The position numbers were made by a program, and so were the translations under genes. A stretch of 64,000 nt of DNA, from assembly GCF_031143425.1 (NCBI RefSeq), contig NC_090444.1, forward strand, positions 57,965,533-58,029,532. The letters run 5' to 3'. This DNA comes from Pleurodeles waltl (taxonomy: Eukaryota; Chordata; Amphibia; Caudata; Salamandridae). Each line of letters opens with the position of its first letter. Within the stretch, counting starts at the first letter, position 1. Below, piece after piece: positions 1 through 9,554 of the stretch. The notes below the pieces were generated by a model that saw nothing but the letters and a program-made list of their open reading frames with translations, had not been told where the DNA came from and searched no databases.

Positions 1-645
1 ACTATTTTGTACCTCAAACATCCACACTGATGTCCTGATAACTCTTGCACTATTTTATTCCAACCCCTTTGACACCATCTACTTTGCCAGTTACCTGCAC
101 ATCCCTTTCCTAGAAGGGTTCATAACATGTCTGGTGTGGGATGGTGGATAGCAATAATTATTGACTCTACCCTTAGAGCAGATGTATTAATTACGTTTTT
201 AATGTTAATTTTGTATGTTTAAGGTAACATTAGCAGGCTGCTAAGCAGAACTGCCAGGCCTTTCTCGCTTTTCAGTGAGAGCTGCTGACAACATGTTTCT
301 CTTCAATGCCTTATTTTTTACAAAACAGCCAAAATGGGATCTCTTTTGGAGTGCTGTGCTGAAACGAAAAGTAATTTTTTGTAGCATCCTCTGCGGCTGT
401 TCCCAGGATACATTGAGGATCACCTCAGTTTCATCTCCTAGCCTGGAGGTTGTCAGGGATGTAGCTAGGTCATGTTCCACTGTCTCAGCTCTGCAAACCA
501 TGTGTGTGGATTGTGCAGTTGCAGAAGCATTAGCACTTAGATCTTGTGTACTTAAAATGTCATAACCGTGCATGGGAAATGTACTGTATGTGCTATCAGC
601 TGATGAGAAGAGATCAGAACGTGATGCCTAAGCATGGATCCTGAT
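1..645. other. Unrecognised flanking DNA
   Basis: Two overlapping open frames of about 100 codons on opposite strands (near 241-573) look like chance frames. No domain, LTR terminus or simple repeat stands out. The Gmr1 copy A body stops near 646 with no 3' LTR, so this is probably sequence beyond a truncation or rearrangement point. Confidence 0.4.
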
Positions 646-650
646 GTGCA

Positions 651-1985
651 TTAGCCAGCCAGCATGAGAATTCCATTGATGGAGAGTCCATCTGCATTGG
701 AGTGGGTACTCCCAGGTCTATTTTCCACTGTATAGTCCATTCGCTGTAGAGATATGGACCACCTCAACAATTTAGGGTTTTCACCTTTCATTTGTTGTTT
801 CAAGTGAGTGTCAAACAGGTATGGCCTCAACTTCTTCAGTGTCCAGACCACAGCAAAGGCCTCCCTCTCTATGGCAGACCAACGCTTTTCTCTAGGGGTC
901 AACCTCCTGCTGATAAAAGCAACAGGTTGATCCTGGCCCTCAGAATTGAGTTGTGATAGGACTGCCCCTACCCCTAATTCAGATGCATCAGTTTGGACAA
1001 TGAATTTTTTGGAGTAACATGGGCTTTTTAGGACAGGTGCAGAGCACATGGGCTGTTTCAGCTCCTCAAAAGCTTTCTGACAGCTAGATGTCCACAATAC
1101 CTTTTTAGGCATTTTCTTTGAAGTGAGAACATTAGGAGGGGCTGCAATGGAGCCATAGTTCTTTATGAACCTCCTTTAATACCAAGTGAGGCCTAAGAAG
1201 GCTCTCACCTGGGTCTGAGTTGTAGGGGGAACCCAATCTATAATAGTTTGGCTTTTCCCCTGAAGTGGTGCAATTTGTTCTCCACATACAAGGTGTCCCA
1301 GATAAACCACTTTCCCCTGCCCTATCTGGCACTTTGAAGCCTTGATAGTGAGGCCTGCCTTTTGCAGGGCCTCCAAAACTTTCCATAAGTGGACCAGGTG
1401 ATCATCCCAGGTGGAGCTAAAGACAGCTATATCATCTAAATATGCTGCATTAAAGCCTCCAACCCTTGCAGGACTGTATTCACCAACCTCTGGAAAGTGG
1501 CAGGTGCATTTTTCAAACCAAAGGGTATTACTGTGAATTGGTAGTACCCTCCAATAGTCGAAAATGCAGTTTTTGCTTTAGCATCCTCTGATAACTTGAT
1601 CTGCCAATACCCTGCAGTCAAATCAAAGGTGCTTAGATACTTGGCAGATGCCAGTGTATCTATTAGCTCATCTGTCCTGGGTATAGGGTGAGCATCAGTT
1701 TTAGTTACCTAGTTGAGACCTCTATAATCTACACAAAACCTAATTTCCTTTTTCCCATCTTTGGAATGAGGCTTTGGTACAAGTACCACAGGAGAGGCCC
1801 ATGGACTTTCAGAGTGCTCAACCACTCCCAGTTCAAGCATTTTCTGAACCTCTTGTTTTATTCAGTCTCTGACATGGTCAGGCTGCCTATAGATCTTACG
1901 TTTGACAGGCATGCTGTGTCCAGTATCTATAGTGTGCTCACACCAAGAAGTGGTGCCTGGCACAGTAGAAAAGAGTTCAGAAAAC
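651..1985 (-). pseudogene. pol: Gmr1 copy A reverse transcriptase and RNase H
   Basis: This is the RT and RNase H end of a polyprotein that would copy element RNA into DNA in virus-like particles. On the minus strand, RT motifs appear in order: a fingers segment with FCVDYRGLN near 1720, the block ending PFGLKNAPATFQR (about 1490-1540), then YLDDI near 1430, the thumb segment (1132-1386) and an RNase H stretch with QTDASELGVGAVLS (about 960-1010), ending at NADGLS near 670. The pieces are in different frames (1436-1621, 1132-1386, 651-1112), so at least two frameshifts exist, plus a stop after FCVDYRGLN. The YLDD active site itself is preserved. RT lying downstream of integrase is the Gmr1 hallmark. 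Confidence 0.88.
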
Positions 1986-3240
1986 TGACCCAGGTCTGCT
2001 CAGCAGTAAGACAATCTGCCAAAACTACACCTTCCACGAGAGCATCTTGTTCTATGTAAGAGAAGAGATCAGGGAGAGGGTCACTCTCTTCTTCCTGTCC
2101 TTCATCTGTTGCCATGAACAGGGTGAGATCAGCCCTGTCATAGTAGGGTTTCAGGCGATTGACATGGAGCACCCTAAGGGGACTCCTGGCAGTGCCCAAG
2201 TCAACCAAGTAGGTGACTTCTCCCTTTTTCTCAACAATAATGTGGGGACCACTCCATTTGTCTTGAAGTGCTCTAGGGGCCACAGGCTCCAAGACCCACA
2301 CTTTCTGTCCTGGTTGGTACTGAATCAGAAAACAGCCTTCTGGTCACGCCATTGCTTTTGGAGTTCTTGGCTGGCCTAAAGGTTTTTGCTGGTCTTTTTC
2401 ATATACTCAGCCATTCTGGATCTTAGGCCAAGTACAAAGTCCACTATGTCTTGCTTAGGAGCTTTTAAAGGTTGTTCCAAACCCTCCTTTACAAGTGTTA
2501 GAGGACCTCTTACAGGGTGCCCAAATAGGAGTTCAAAGGGGCTGAAGCCCACTCCTTTCTGGGGTACCTCCCTGTAAGCAAAAAGGAGGCAAGGTAACAG
2601 GACATCCCGTCTCCTCCTGAGTTTTTCAGGGAGTCCCATTATCATTCCTTTGAGAGTTTTGTTAAACCTCTCAACCAGTCCATTTGTTTGTGGATGATAG
2701 GGTGTGGTGAATTTGTATGTTACACCACATTCCTTCCAGATGGCCTTCAAGTACGCAGACATAAAGTTGCTACCCCTGTCTGATACCACCTCTTTTGGGA
2801 AACCCACCCTGGAAAAGATTCCTAGGAGGGCCTTTGCCACTGCAGGAGCTGTAGTGGTCCTTAGAGGAATTGCTTCATGATATCTGGTGGCATGGTCCAC
2901 TACCACCAAAATAAACCTATTGCCTGAAGCAGTAGGAGGGTCAAGGGGGCCAACTATGTCAACCCCTACCCTTTCAAAGGGAACCCCAACCACAGGCAGT
3001 GGAATAAGGGGTGCCTTTGGGGTGCCTCCTGTTTTGCCACTGGCTTGACAGGTGACACAGGACTTACAAAATTATTTTGTGTCCTCTGACATTCTAGGCC
3101 AATGAAACAGGGGGACAAGCCTATCCCATGTTTTCATCTGCCCCAAATGTCCAGCCAAGGGAATGTCGTGGGCTAGAGTTAGGAGGAACTCTCTGTATTG
3201 CAGGGGAATAACCAATCTCCTGGCAGCTCCAGGTTTTGGG
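1985..3240 (-). pseudogene. pol: Gmr1 copy A integrase with C-terminal extension
   Basis: This integrase would insert element cDNA into chromosomes. On the minus strand it begins with a zinc-binding domain (H...GHLGQMKTWDRL near 3110-3160, then SCVTCQ near 3050). The catalytic core at 2376-2993 has VDIVGP, VSDRGSNF and NGLVERFNKTL, so all three D, D, E positions are visible. A basic tail follows with WVLEPVAPRALQDKW (from 2301) and an acidic segment. One in-frame stop (3072-3074) separates the His and Cys halves of the zinc domain. A one-base insertion near 2320, judged against copy D, shifts the tail. The domain sits between protease and RT, unlike standard gypsy elements. Confidence 0.88.
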
Positions 3241-3680
3241 TCCCTTGCCTCTGTATACAAGAGGTTGTCCTCCCAGTAAACTCTGTGTGAGTCACTGACA
3301 TCCCCATTTTGCTGGTTGACAGCTTGCTGTCTTAGACCCTCTAGTGTGGGACAGGTCTGCTGTGCCACACTCAGCTCCTCCCTGGCAGGCCCCCCTCCAC
3401 CCAAAAGCTCAGCAGTGTCTGCTTCCAGCTCCTCTGGTGAAGGTTCTGCACAGGGGGGGAATTCTTCTTCCTCAGAAGTAGAATCATCTGTAGAGGGAGG
3501 GATAGTAGGTAGTGATTTACCTTTACTAACCCTAGCTTTAGGGAGCACTTGGTCCATTGTTCCAGGATCCAAGTCACCCTGTCCTTTTTGCTTTTTGGCC
3601 TGAGCCCTGGTCGAAGCAAAAATATGCCCAGGAATGGCCAGCATTGCTGCATGAGCCTCCAACTCCACTTCTGCCCAAGC
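3240..3680 (-). pseudogene. Gmr1 copy A protease-integrase linker
   Basis: On the minus strand this is an open stretch with no recognised fold: a Lys/Gln-rich patch near 3590, then a Ser/Glu-rich acidic patch near 3440-3500, then a segment before the integrase zinc domain. Copy D has the same linker (48500-48740) with similar acidic composition. It may be a flexible spacer. It is in frame with the end of protease and with the integrase zinc domain. Confidence 0.55.
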
Positions 3681-4021
3681 TGATGTCTCTAAATCGTTCC
3701 CTAGTAGACAGTCTACAGGTAAATCTGAGGCAACCACAACTTTCTTTGGACCAGTAATCCCCCCCTCCCCCAGTTGAGATTCACAACAGCCATGGGGTGG
3801 CTAAGAGTGTAGTTATGAGCATCAGTTACTTGGTACTGGTGACCAAGTAGGTGTTGTTCAGGGTGGACCAGTTTCTCTATTACCATGGTAACACTGGCAC
3901 CTGTGTCCCTGTAGGCCTGAACCTCAACACCATTTATTAGGGGAAGTTGCTTGTACTTATCCATATTAAGGGGACAAGCAACCAAGGTGGCCAAATCAAT
4001 GGCACCTTCAGAGACTAACAC
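3680..4021 (-). pseudogene. pro: Gmr1 copy A aspartic protease
   Basis: A retropepsin-type protease that would mature the element's polyproteins. On the minus strand the active-site motif YRDTGASVTMV lies near 3890-3920, and the second family motif, hydrophobic-hydrophobic-G-N-D (CLLGND), lies near 3700-3715. These belong to different open frames (3713-4021 and 3072-3737), so a frameshift lies around 3735-3770, where a run of C residues occurs on the plus strand. The catalytic Asp-Thr-Gly-Ala is intact. Upstream it follows the Gag zinc knuckle closely, as in a gag-pro-pol polyprotein. Confidence 0.82.
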
Positions 4022-4179
4022 TCTGTGGTCTCCCTAACAAGACCAACCCCAACTAAATTACCAAAAGTGAGCCCAGCTACTCCCTTGGATTGGCTATTAG
4101 TAGGTTTGCTCCCACCACCACTGCTATTACTAGGGGCACTAGGTGTAGCAGTAGGGGTTGTGGTAGTGGGAGGCTTGGT

Positions 4180-5524
4180 GCTTTTCTTTGGACAACTGGC
4201 ATCAGTTGTCCAATGGCCTTTTACTTTACATAAATAGCACCATGGTTTCTTTACTTAATTAGAAGAGGATTTGGACCCACCACCCCCACCAGAGTGTTTT
4301 TGTGGGCCTGATGAAGACTCATTTTTAGATTGTCCCCACCCTTGTCTGAAGACTTACCATCCTTCTTCTTGCCATCCTTGTCACCCCCTGTATGAACTTT
4401 TCTGTTCACTCTTGTTCTGACCCATTTGTCTGCCTTCTTTCCCAATTCTTGGGGAGAGGTCAGAGCTGAGTCCACTAGATTTTGGTGTAGCAAATCAGAC
4501 ACACAGTTATTCAGAATATGCTCTCTCAGGATCAAGTTATACAGGCTTTCATAGTCACAAACTTTACTGCCATGTAACCATCCCTCCAAGGCCTTCACTG
4601 AATGGTCAACAAAGTCTACCCAGTCTTGTGAAGACTCCTTTTTGGTTTCTCTGGACTTAATCCTGTATTGTTCAGTGGTTAAGCCATAACCACCCAGGAG
4701 TGCATTCTTTAAAACTGTCAAATTATTGGCATCACTTTCCTTCACAGTAAGGAGCCTATCCCTATTTTTTCCACTGAAAGATAGCCATAGGATAGCAGCC
4801 CACTGCCTTTGAGGGATTCCCTGTACAACACAGGCCCTCTCAAGTGCAGCAAACCACTTGTTAATGTCATCCCCCTCCTTATAAGGGGGAACTATCTTAT
4901 GCAGATTCTTAGAATCATGCTCTTTTACAGGATTACTATCTGTAATACTACTGCTGCCACCATGGGGTCCAAACCCCAACCTCTGCCTTTCTTTTTCTAA
5001 GTCTAAAGGTTCCCTGTCTAGAGCCAGCTGTTGCTGTTTAAGCTTCAGCCTGGTCTCTTCCACTCTCAATCTATTGAGCTCCCTTTCTAACATTCTGTCA
5101 TCAGGGTGGGTGGGTTGGGCGTGCTTAGACACAGAAGAATGGTGTGAATGAACAGAGGGAGACCTGTCCCTAACAGTTGGCACTCGAACAACCTGGCCTG
5201 CAGGAGTGAAACCCCTACTGTGATGAGAGCTCACATTAGTACCAGTTATGCTAGGTGGCCTGCTAAGGGGCAGGTTGGAAAGAATACCATCTAACATTCT
5301 TAATGGGGCTACCCCAGAATCAGAGTGTGAACCATCTGCTAACTTCTCACCTGATGTGCCACCTAGGCCTTATCATTTTCAATGAGCATGTTAATCAACA
5401 ATTCTCTAGAGGGATTCTTCCCTACCCCTGAACCTCTATCAATGCAGAGACTCCTTGCACCTTTCCAGCTAAGGTGGTCATAAGCAGTGCTGGCCAGATC
5501 AAGAGTAGGACCTGTACCAGACAT
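4180..5524 (-). pseudogene. gag: Gmr1 copy A Gag
   Basis: The structural capsid protein. The minus-strand start is the ATG at 5524. The first 50 or so codons (5370-5524) align with the better preserved N-terminus of copies C and D and look SAP-like. A frameshift near 5370 leads to the long open stretch 4251-5365, which carries a predicted coiled coil rich in E/R/L/Q (about 4970-5090) and a capsid-like helical region (4430-4870). A second frameshift near 4250 precedes a zinc knuckle at 4190-4238 with spacing C-X2-C-X4-H-X6-C. The usual retroviral spacing is H-X4-C, and all three Gmr1 copies here show the longer one. Confidence 0.8.
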
Positions 5525-5770
5525 GATAGAAAAAGGTTTAAGGGACAGAAAAAGAAAGAAAAAGTTTCAGAACTTTTTAAGGAAACAGAAAAAAAAAACT
5601 TTTTCAACTTTTCAGAAACTTTAGAGGTACTTTTCAGCACTTAGCAATTGAGTAAGAGAAGAAAAGCAAAACTTTTTGGTTAGGTGTACATACACTGAGC
5701 TTGTTTTGTATTTTTTTCTCTTATGATAAATACAAAATGACAAAGTGGTAAGCAGTTGCAAGTACTTATC

Positions 5771-5788
5771 CCACCGCTGCACAACCAA
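5771..5788 (-). promoter_or_regulatory. Candidate primer-binding site, copy A
   Basis: Directly after the CCTACA end of the LTR (minus strand), the leader begins TTGGTTGTGCAGCGGTG. Copy D has TTGGTGGTGCAGCGGTTG at the same place. A TGG start one base from the LTR fits a tRNA-primed site. I cannot name the tRNA. Confidence 0.5.
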
Positions 5789-7686
5789 TGTAGGAGGCTG
5801 GCCTGGCTTGTAATGGGTACCAAGGGGTACTTACACTCGGTACCAGGACCAGTTATCCCTTATTAGTGTAGAAGAGGTGTTTCTAGCAGCTTAGGCTGAT
5901 AGAAGGTAGCTATGGAGAGCAGCTTAGGCTGAACTAGGAGACATGCAAAGCTCCTACTATACCACTGGTGTCATATGCACAATATGATAAGAAAACACAA
6001 TACAGAGATATACTAAAAATAAAGGTACTTTATTTTAATGACAATATGCCAAAGTATCTCAGTGAGTACCCTCAGTATGAGGATGCCAAATATACACAAG
6101 ATATATGTACACAATACCAAAAATATGCAGTAATAGCAAAAGGAAGTAATGCAAGCAATGTATAGTCACAATAGATTGCAAAGAGAGCACATAGGTATAG
6201 GGGCAACACAAACCATATACTCCAAAAGTGGAGTGCGAACCACGAATGGACCCCAAACCTATGTGAGCTTGTAGAGGGTCGCTGGGACTGTAAGAAAACA
6301 GTGAGGGTTAACAAAATAGCCCACCCCAAGACCCTGAAAAGTAGGTGTAAAGTGCACCTAAGTTCCCCAGAGAGCACAGAAGTCGTGATAGGGGAATTCT
6401 GCAAGGAAGACCAACAACAGCAATGCAACAAAGGTGGATTTCTGGACGAGAGTACCTGTGGAACAAGGGGACCAAGTCCAAGTGTCGCGACAAAGTCGAG
6501 ATTGGGCAGATGCCCCGGAAATGCCAGCTGAGGATGCAAAGAAGCTGCCACTGGATGGTAGAAGCTGTGGATTCTGCAAGAACGAAGAGGACTAGGAACT
6601 TCCCCTTTGGAGGATGGATGTCCCACGTCGTGAAGAAGCTTGCAGAGGTGTTCCCACGCAGAAAGACCTCAAACAAGCCTTGCTAGCTGCAAGGGTTGCT
6701 GTTAGGGTTTTTGGATGCTACTGTGGCCCAGGAAGGACCAGGATGTCACCAATTGCGTGAGGAGACAGAAAGGGCACCCAGCAAGATAGGGAGCCCTCAC
6801 AGAAGCAAGCATCATCCGCAGAAGTGCCAGAACAGGCACTACAAAGAAGAGTGAACCAGAGCTCACCCGAAGTCACAAAAGGAGGTCCCACGGTGCCGGA
6901 GGACGACTCAGGAGGTTGTGCACTGCAGGTTAGAGTGTTGGGGACCCAGGCTTGGCTGTGCACAAAGGAAATCCTGGAAGAGTGCACAGGAGCCGGAGCA
7001 GCTGCAAATCACGCGGTACCCAGCAATGCAGTCTAGCATGGGGAGGCAAGGACTTACCTCCACCAAACGTGGACTGAAAAGTCACTGGACTGTGGGAGTC
7101 ACTTGGACAGAGTTGCTGAGTTCCAGAGACCTCGCTCGTTGTGCTGAGAGGGGACCCAGAGGACCAGTGATGCAGTTCTTTTGGTGCCTTCGGTTGCAGG
7201 GGAAGGATTCCGTCGTCCCAAGGGAGATTTCTTCAGAGCTTCTAGTGCAGAGAGGAGGCAGACTACCCCCACAGCATGCACCACCAGGAAAACAGTTGAG
7301 AAGGCGGCAGGATCAGCGATACAAGGTTGCAGTAGTCGTCTTTGCTACTTTGTTGCGGTTTTGCAGGCTTCCTGAGCAGTCAGCGGTTGATTCCTTGGCA
7401 GAAGGTGAAGAGAGAGATGCAGAGGAACTATGATGAGCTCTTGCATTCGTTATCTAAAGAATTCCCCAAAGCAGAGACCCTAAATAGCCAGAAAAGGACG
7501 TTTGGCTACCTAGGAAGAAGGATAGGCCAGCAACACAGGTAAGAGCCTATCAGAAGGAGTCTCTGACGTCACCTGCTGGCACTGGCCACTCAGAGCAGTC
7601 CAGTGTGCCAGCAGCACCTCTGTTTCCAAGATGGCAGATGTCTGGAGCACACTGGAGGAGCTCTGGGCACCTCCCCTGGGAGGTGC
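5789..7686 (-). repeat. Gmr1 copy A 5' LTR, downstream part
   Basis: This segment carries the 3' (U5-side) two thirds of the LTR on the minus strand and ends in CCTACA at 5789. It aligns by eye with copy C (32062-33110) and, near its U5 end, with the palindrome arms at 62077-63780. It is separated from its upstream part by the chromovirus. The flanks at 7686 and 13865 join into continuous LTR when compared with copy C. Open frames inside it (for example 6072-6626 and 6918-7433) are not supported as genes. Confidence 0.85.
6029..6034 (-). terminator. Polyadenylation signal of the Gmr1 LTR
   Basis: The minus strand reads AATAAA here, about 240 bp before the U5 end of the LTR. A matching signal is kept near 62315 in copy D and near 63535 in the inverted arm. 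The surrounding sequence is nearly palindromic, so an AATAAA also appears on the plus strand about 10 bp away. Confidence 0.5.
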
Positions 7687-8216
7687 TGTTACACCGCAGC
7701 GCTCGCTGCGGCCGCGGGCTCAGGTTGCCGCGGCGCGGCACGTTAATTTTGCCGCGGCCGACGCCCGGGCCGCGGTAGACGCCGAGGCAGACACCCAGGT
7801 CGCGGGGGTCGCCGCGGCTCCGGCGAGGGCCATAAAGGCTCCAGGGAGCCGGTCTGGGGGTCACGGCGCTCGCCGCTCCCCCTTTTTCAAGTTCTGCCTT
7901 AAAGGCAGACGCGGCAGAGCCTGAAACCCCGAGGGGGTTTCAGGCATGGCCGCACACAGCGCATTATGCGCTTAACATTTATTTCTCTTGCATGTATTCA
8001 CCTGCCCACCACCACTTACCGATGTTCCTAGGACAAACCGAACCCTTACACTGGGGGTTCTTTATACTTGCCTTTTTTCTCTTCCCAGCATGCTTACCAC
8101 TTCCTCTCTACCCAGCATGCATTGTCTAACACACATACCTAATTCATTACTGTTTTCTTTTCCCCAATCCAAGATGGCGGTGTTCTACTTCCTGTTTCCT
8201 GTTTCCTGTCCAGGGG

Positions 8217-8223
8217 TATTTAA
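8217..8223 (+). promoter_or_regulatory. TATA-like box of the chromovirus LTR
   Basis: TATTTAA about 30 bp upstream of the GCGTTGCAA motif that would lie at the 5' end of the RNA. The same box is in the 3' LTR. The spacing supports a start near 8248, but no experimental start is known. Confidence 0.6.
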
Positions 8224-8247
8224 GGGGATTCCAACTGCCTGTTCATT

Positions 8248-8256
8248 GCGTTGCAA
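8248..8256 (+). promoter_or_regulatory. Predicted RNA 5' end acting as self-primer
   Basis: GCGTTGCAA at the predicted RNA start is the exact reverse complement of TTGCAACGC at 8598-8606, which lies three bases after the LTR. In Tf1 and sushi elements the RNA 5' end folds back and primes minus-strand synthesis. The copy in the 3' LTR is at 13517-13525. Confidence 0.72.
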
Positions 8257-8597
8257 CACTCCTTGGTGATAGTCACGCTCCTATTTGATATCCTTCTGCG
8301 AATCCTGTCTGTTCCTGATTTGCTTCGTTTTCCTGCCTTCCTGAACTGCGGTCCTAATACCCTGGTGTCCTCCTTTCGTTTCAGGGAGTTCCTGTGGAGG
8401 TTTTTTACCCTACTGGGGTTTTTCCTCTGGGACTCCTTCTGGAGTGCACGGACTGTAGTGGTTCGCTCATACCAAACAGCACCGTGGCTACCGGAAGGGG
8501 TCGCCCCTACCTCGGCCAGAGCAGAACCCGTCGGAACAAGGACCGTTCCCCTACGCCTCTCCGCTGCGAGGGTAAGACCGTTGAGAACCGCGACAGA

Positions 8598-8606
8598 TTG
8601 CAACGC
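8598..8606 (+). promoter_or_regulatory. Self-priming primer-binding site
   Basis: TTGCAACGC, beginning two bases after the 5' LTR end (CGACA at 8591-8595). No TGG-type tRNA primer site is visible here. Pairing with 8248-8256 gives 9 contiguous base pairs. Confidence 0.72.
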
Positions 8607-8633
8607 CCACAATTCCTGTTGCAGTCCGGAACT

Positions 8634-9554
8634 ATGGATAACCCAGTGGTAAACACGGAACCTACTAACCAGGACCTGCTGGCGACGATACAACAACAGG
8701 CTCAAGAACTCCAGCAATTACGTACTGAGAATACTGTTTATCGACAAACCTTTGCCTCCAGGACCACAGATGTCCCTGCAGTAGCCGCCTCTACACCTCG
8801 ATTTTCCGGGGATCCCACCACATTAAAAGAATTCCTGGATGCCTTAACGGTGTACTTTGCCTTTCGCCCCTCGCAATTTGTACAAGATAAGACCAAGGTG
8901 GGGTATTTGATTAGTGCCTTATCAGGACCAGCCTTGGCCTGGGCCACACCTCTAGTAACCAGAAACGATCCCTGTCTATCTAATTATTCCTCCTTTATCA
9001 CTACTTTTAAACAGATGTTTGAACGCCCTGGACTCGAGGCGTCAGCAGAAGAGGCTCTTTGCGAAGTCCAACAAGGGAGTCAGGATGTATTACAATACAT
9101 CACCCGTTTCAGACAATTAGCTGCAGAAACAACCTGGGTGGAACGTACCTTGGTGACACTCTTCCGTAGAGGTCTAAGAGAGGACATCAAAGATGAACTA
9201 GTACATTCTGCCAGGATAGAAAACCTCAAAGGGTTGATGGACCAAGCACTAACTATAGAGTATCGGTTAAATGAACGACGAATGGAGAAAAAGAAGAGTT
9301 GTTTGCCTTTTCACTCAGTACCATCTCGTCCCTTCGCCCATCGTTCCGAGGAAGCCCGCCCTGAATCCAAAGGGAATACCGAGGAAGAGCCCATGCAGAT
9401 TGACACAGCTCGCGGACCTCTATCCGCCAGCGAAAGGGAACATAGACGAAGGAAGGGGCTTTGCCTATATTGTGGTGCAGCTGGTCACCTAATTCGCGCC
9501 TGCCCCATTCGTCCAACCAAGCCCTTGGGAAACGCCAACTCCCGTCCCCAGTAA
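8634..9554 (+). CDS. gag: Chromovirus Gag
   Basis: A 306-residue capsid/nucleocapsid polyprotein. I chose the ATG at 8634, the first in-frame ATG after the primer site. The same frame is open further upstream into the LTR but without a better start. Residues 10-45 look like a short coiled coil rich in Q, E and L. Residues 55-215 match the retrotransposon Gag capsid pattern (FSGDPTTLKEFLDAL and a GL-containing helix near the end). The C-terminal zinc knuckle is C-L-Y-C-G-A-A-G-H-L-I-R-A-C (C-X2-C-X4-H-X4-C), at about 9462-9503. The stop at 9552-9554 lies inside the pol overlap, downstream of the slippery site at 9527-9533. No defect is visible. Confidence 0.93.
   Translation: MDNPVVNTEPTNQDLLATIQQQAQELQQLRTENTVYRQTFASRTTDVPAVAASTPRFSGDPTTLKEFLDALTVYFAFRPSQFVQDKTKVGYLISALSGPALAWATPLVTRNDPCLSNYSSFITTFKQMFERPGLEASAEEALCEVQQGSQDVLQYITRFRQLAAETTWVERTLVTLFRRGLREDIKDELVHSARIENLKGLMDQALTIEYRLNERRMEKKKSCLPFHSVPSRPFAHRSEEARPESKGNTEEEPMQIDTARGPLSASEREHRRRKGLCLYCGAAGHLIRACPIRPTKPLGNANSRPQ

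Larger units (their letters stand above)
7687..8595 (+). repeat. Chromovirus 5' LTR
   Basis: 909 bp, TG...CA bounded. It has a very GC-rich first 250 bp, a TATA-like box at 8217-8223 and a predicted transcription start near 8248. Compared by eye with the 3' LTR it differs by a 5-bp insertion near 7735 and one T/G substitution near 8447. Confidence 0.96.

Noticed and set aside
6072..7433. Several open frames of 60-180 codons on both strands
   Set aside because: They lie in LTR sequence that aligns with non-coding LTR in copy C, have no domain and are not conserved.
8394..8633. Extension of the chromovirus gag frame upstream of ATG 8634
   Set aside because: It starts at GTG inside the LTR, and the same sequence in the 3' LTR does not lead to gag. 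The ATG at 8634 after the primer site is the better start.
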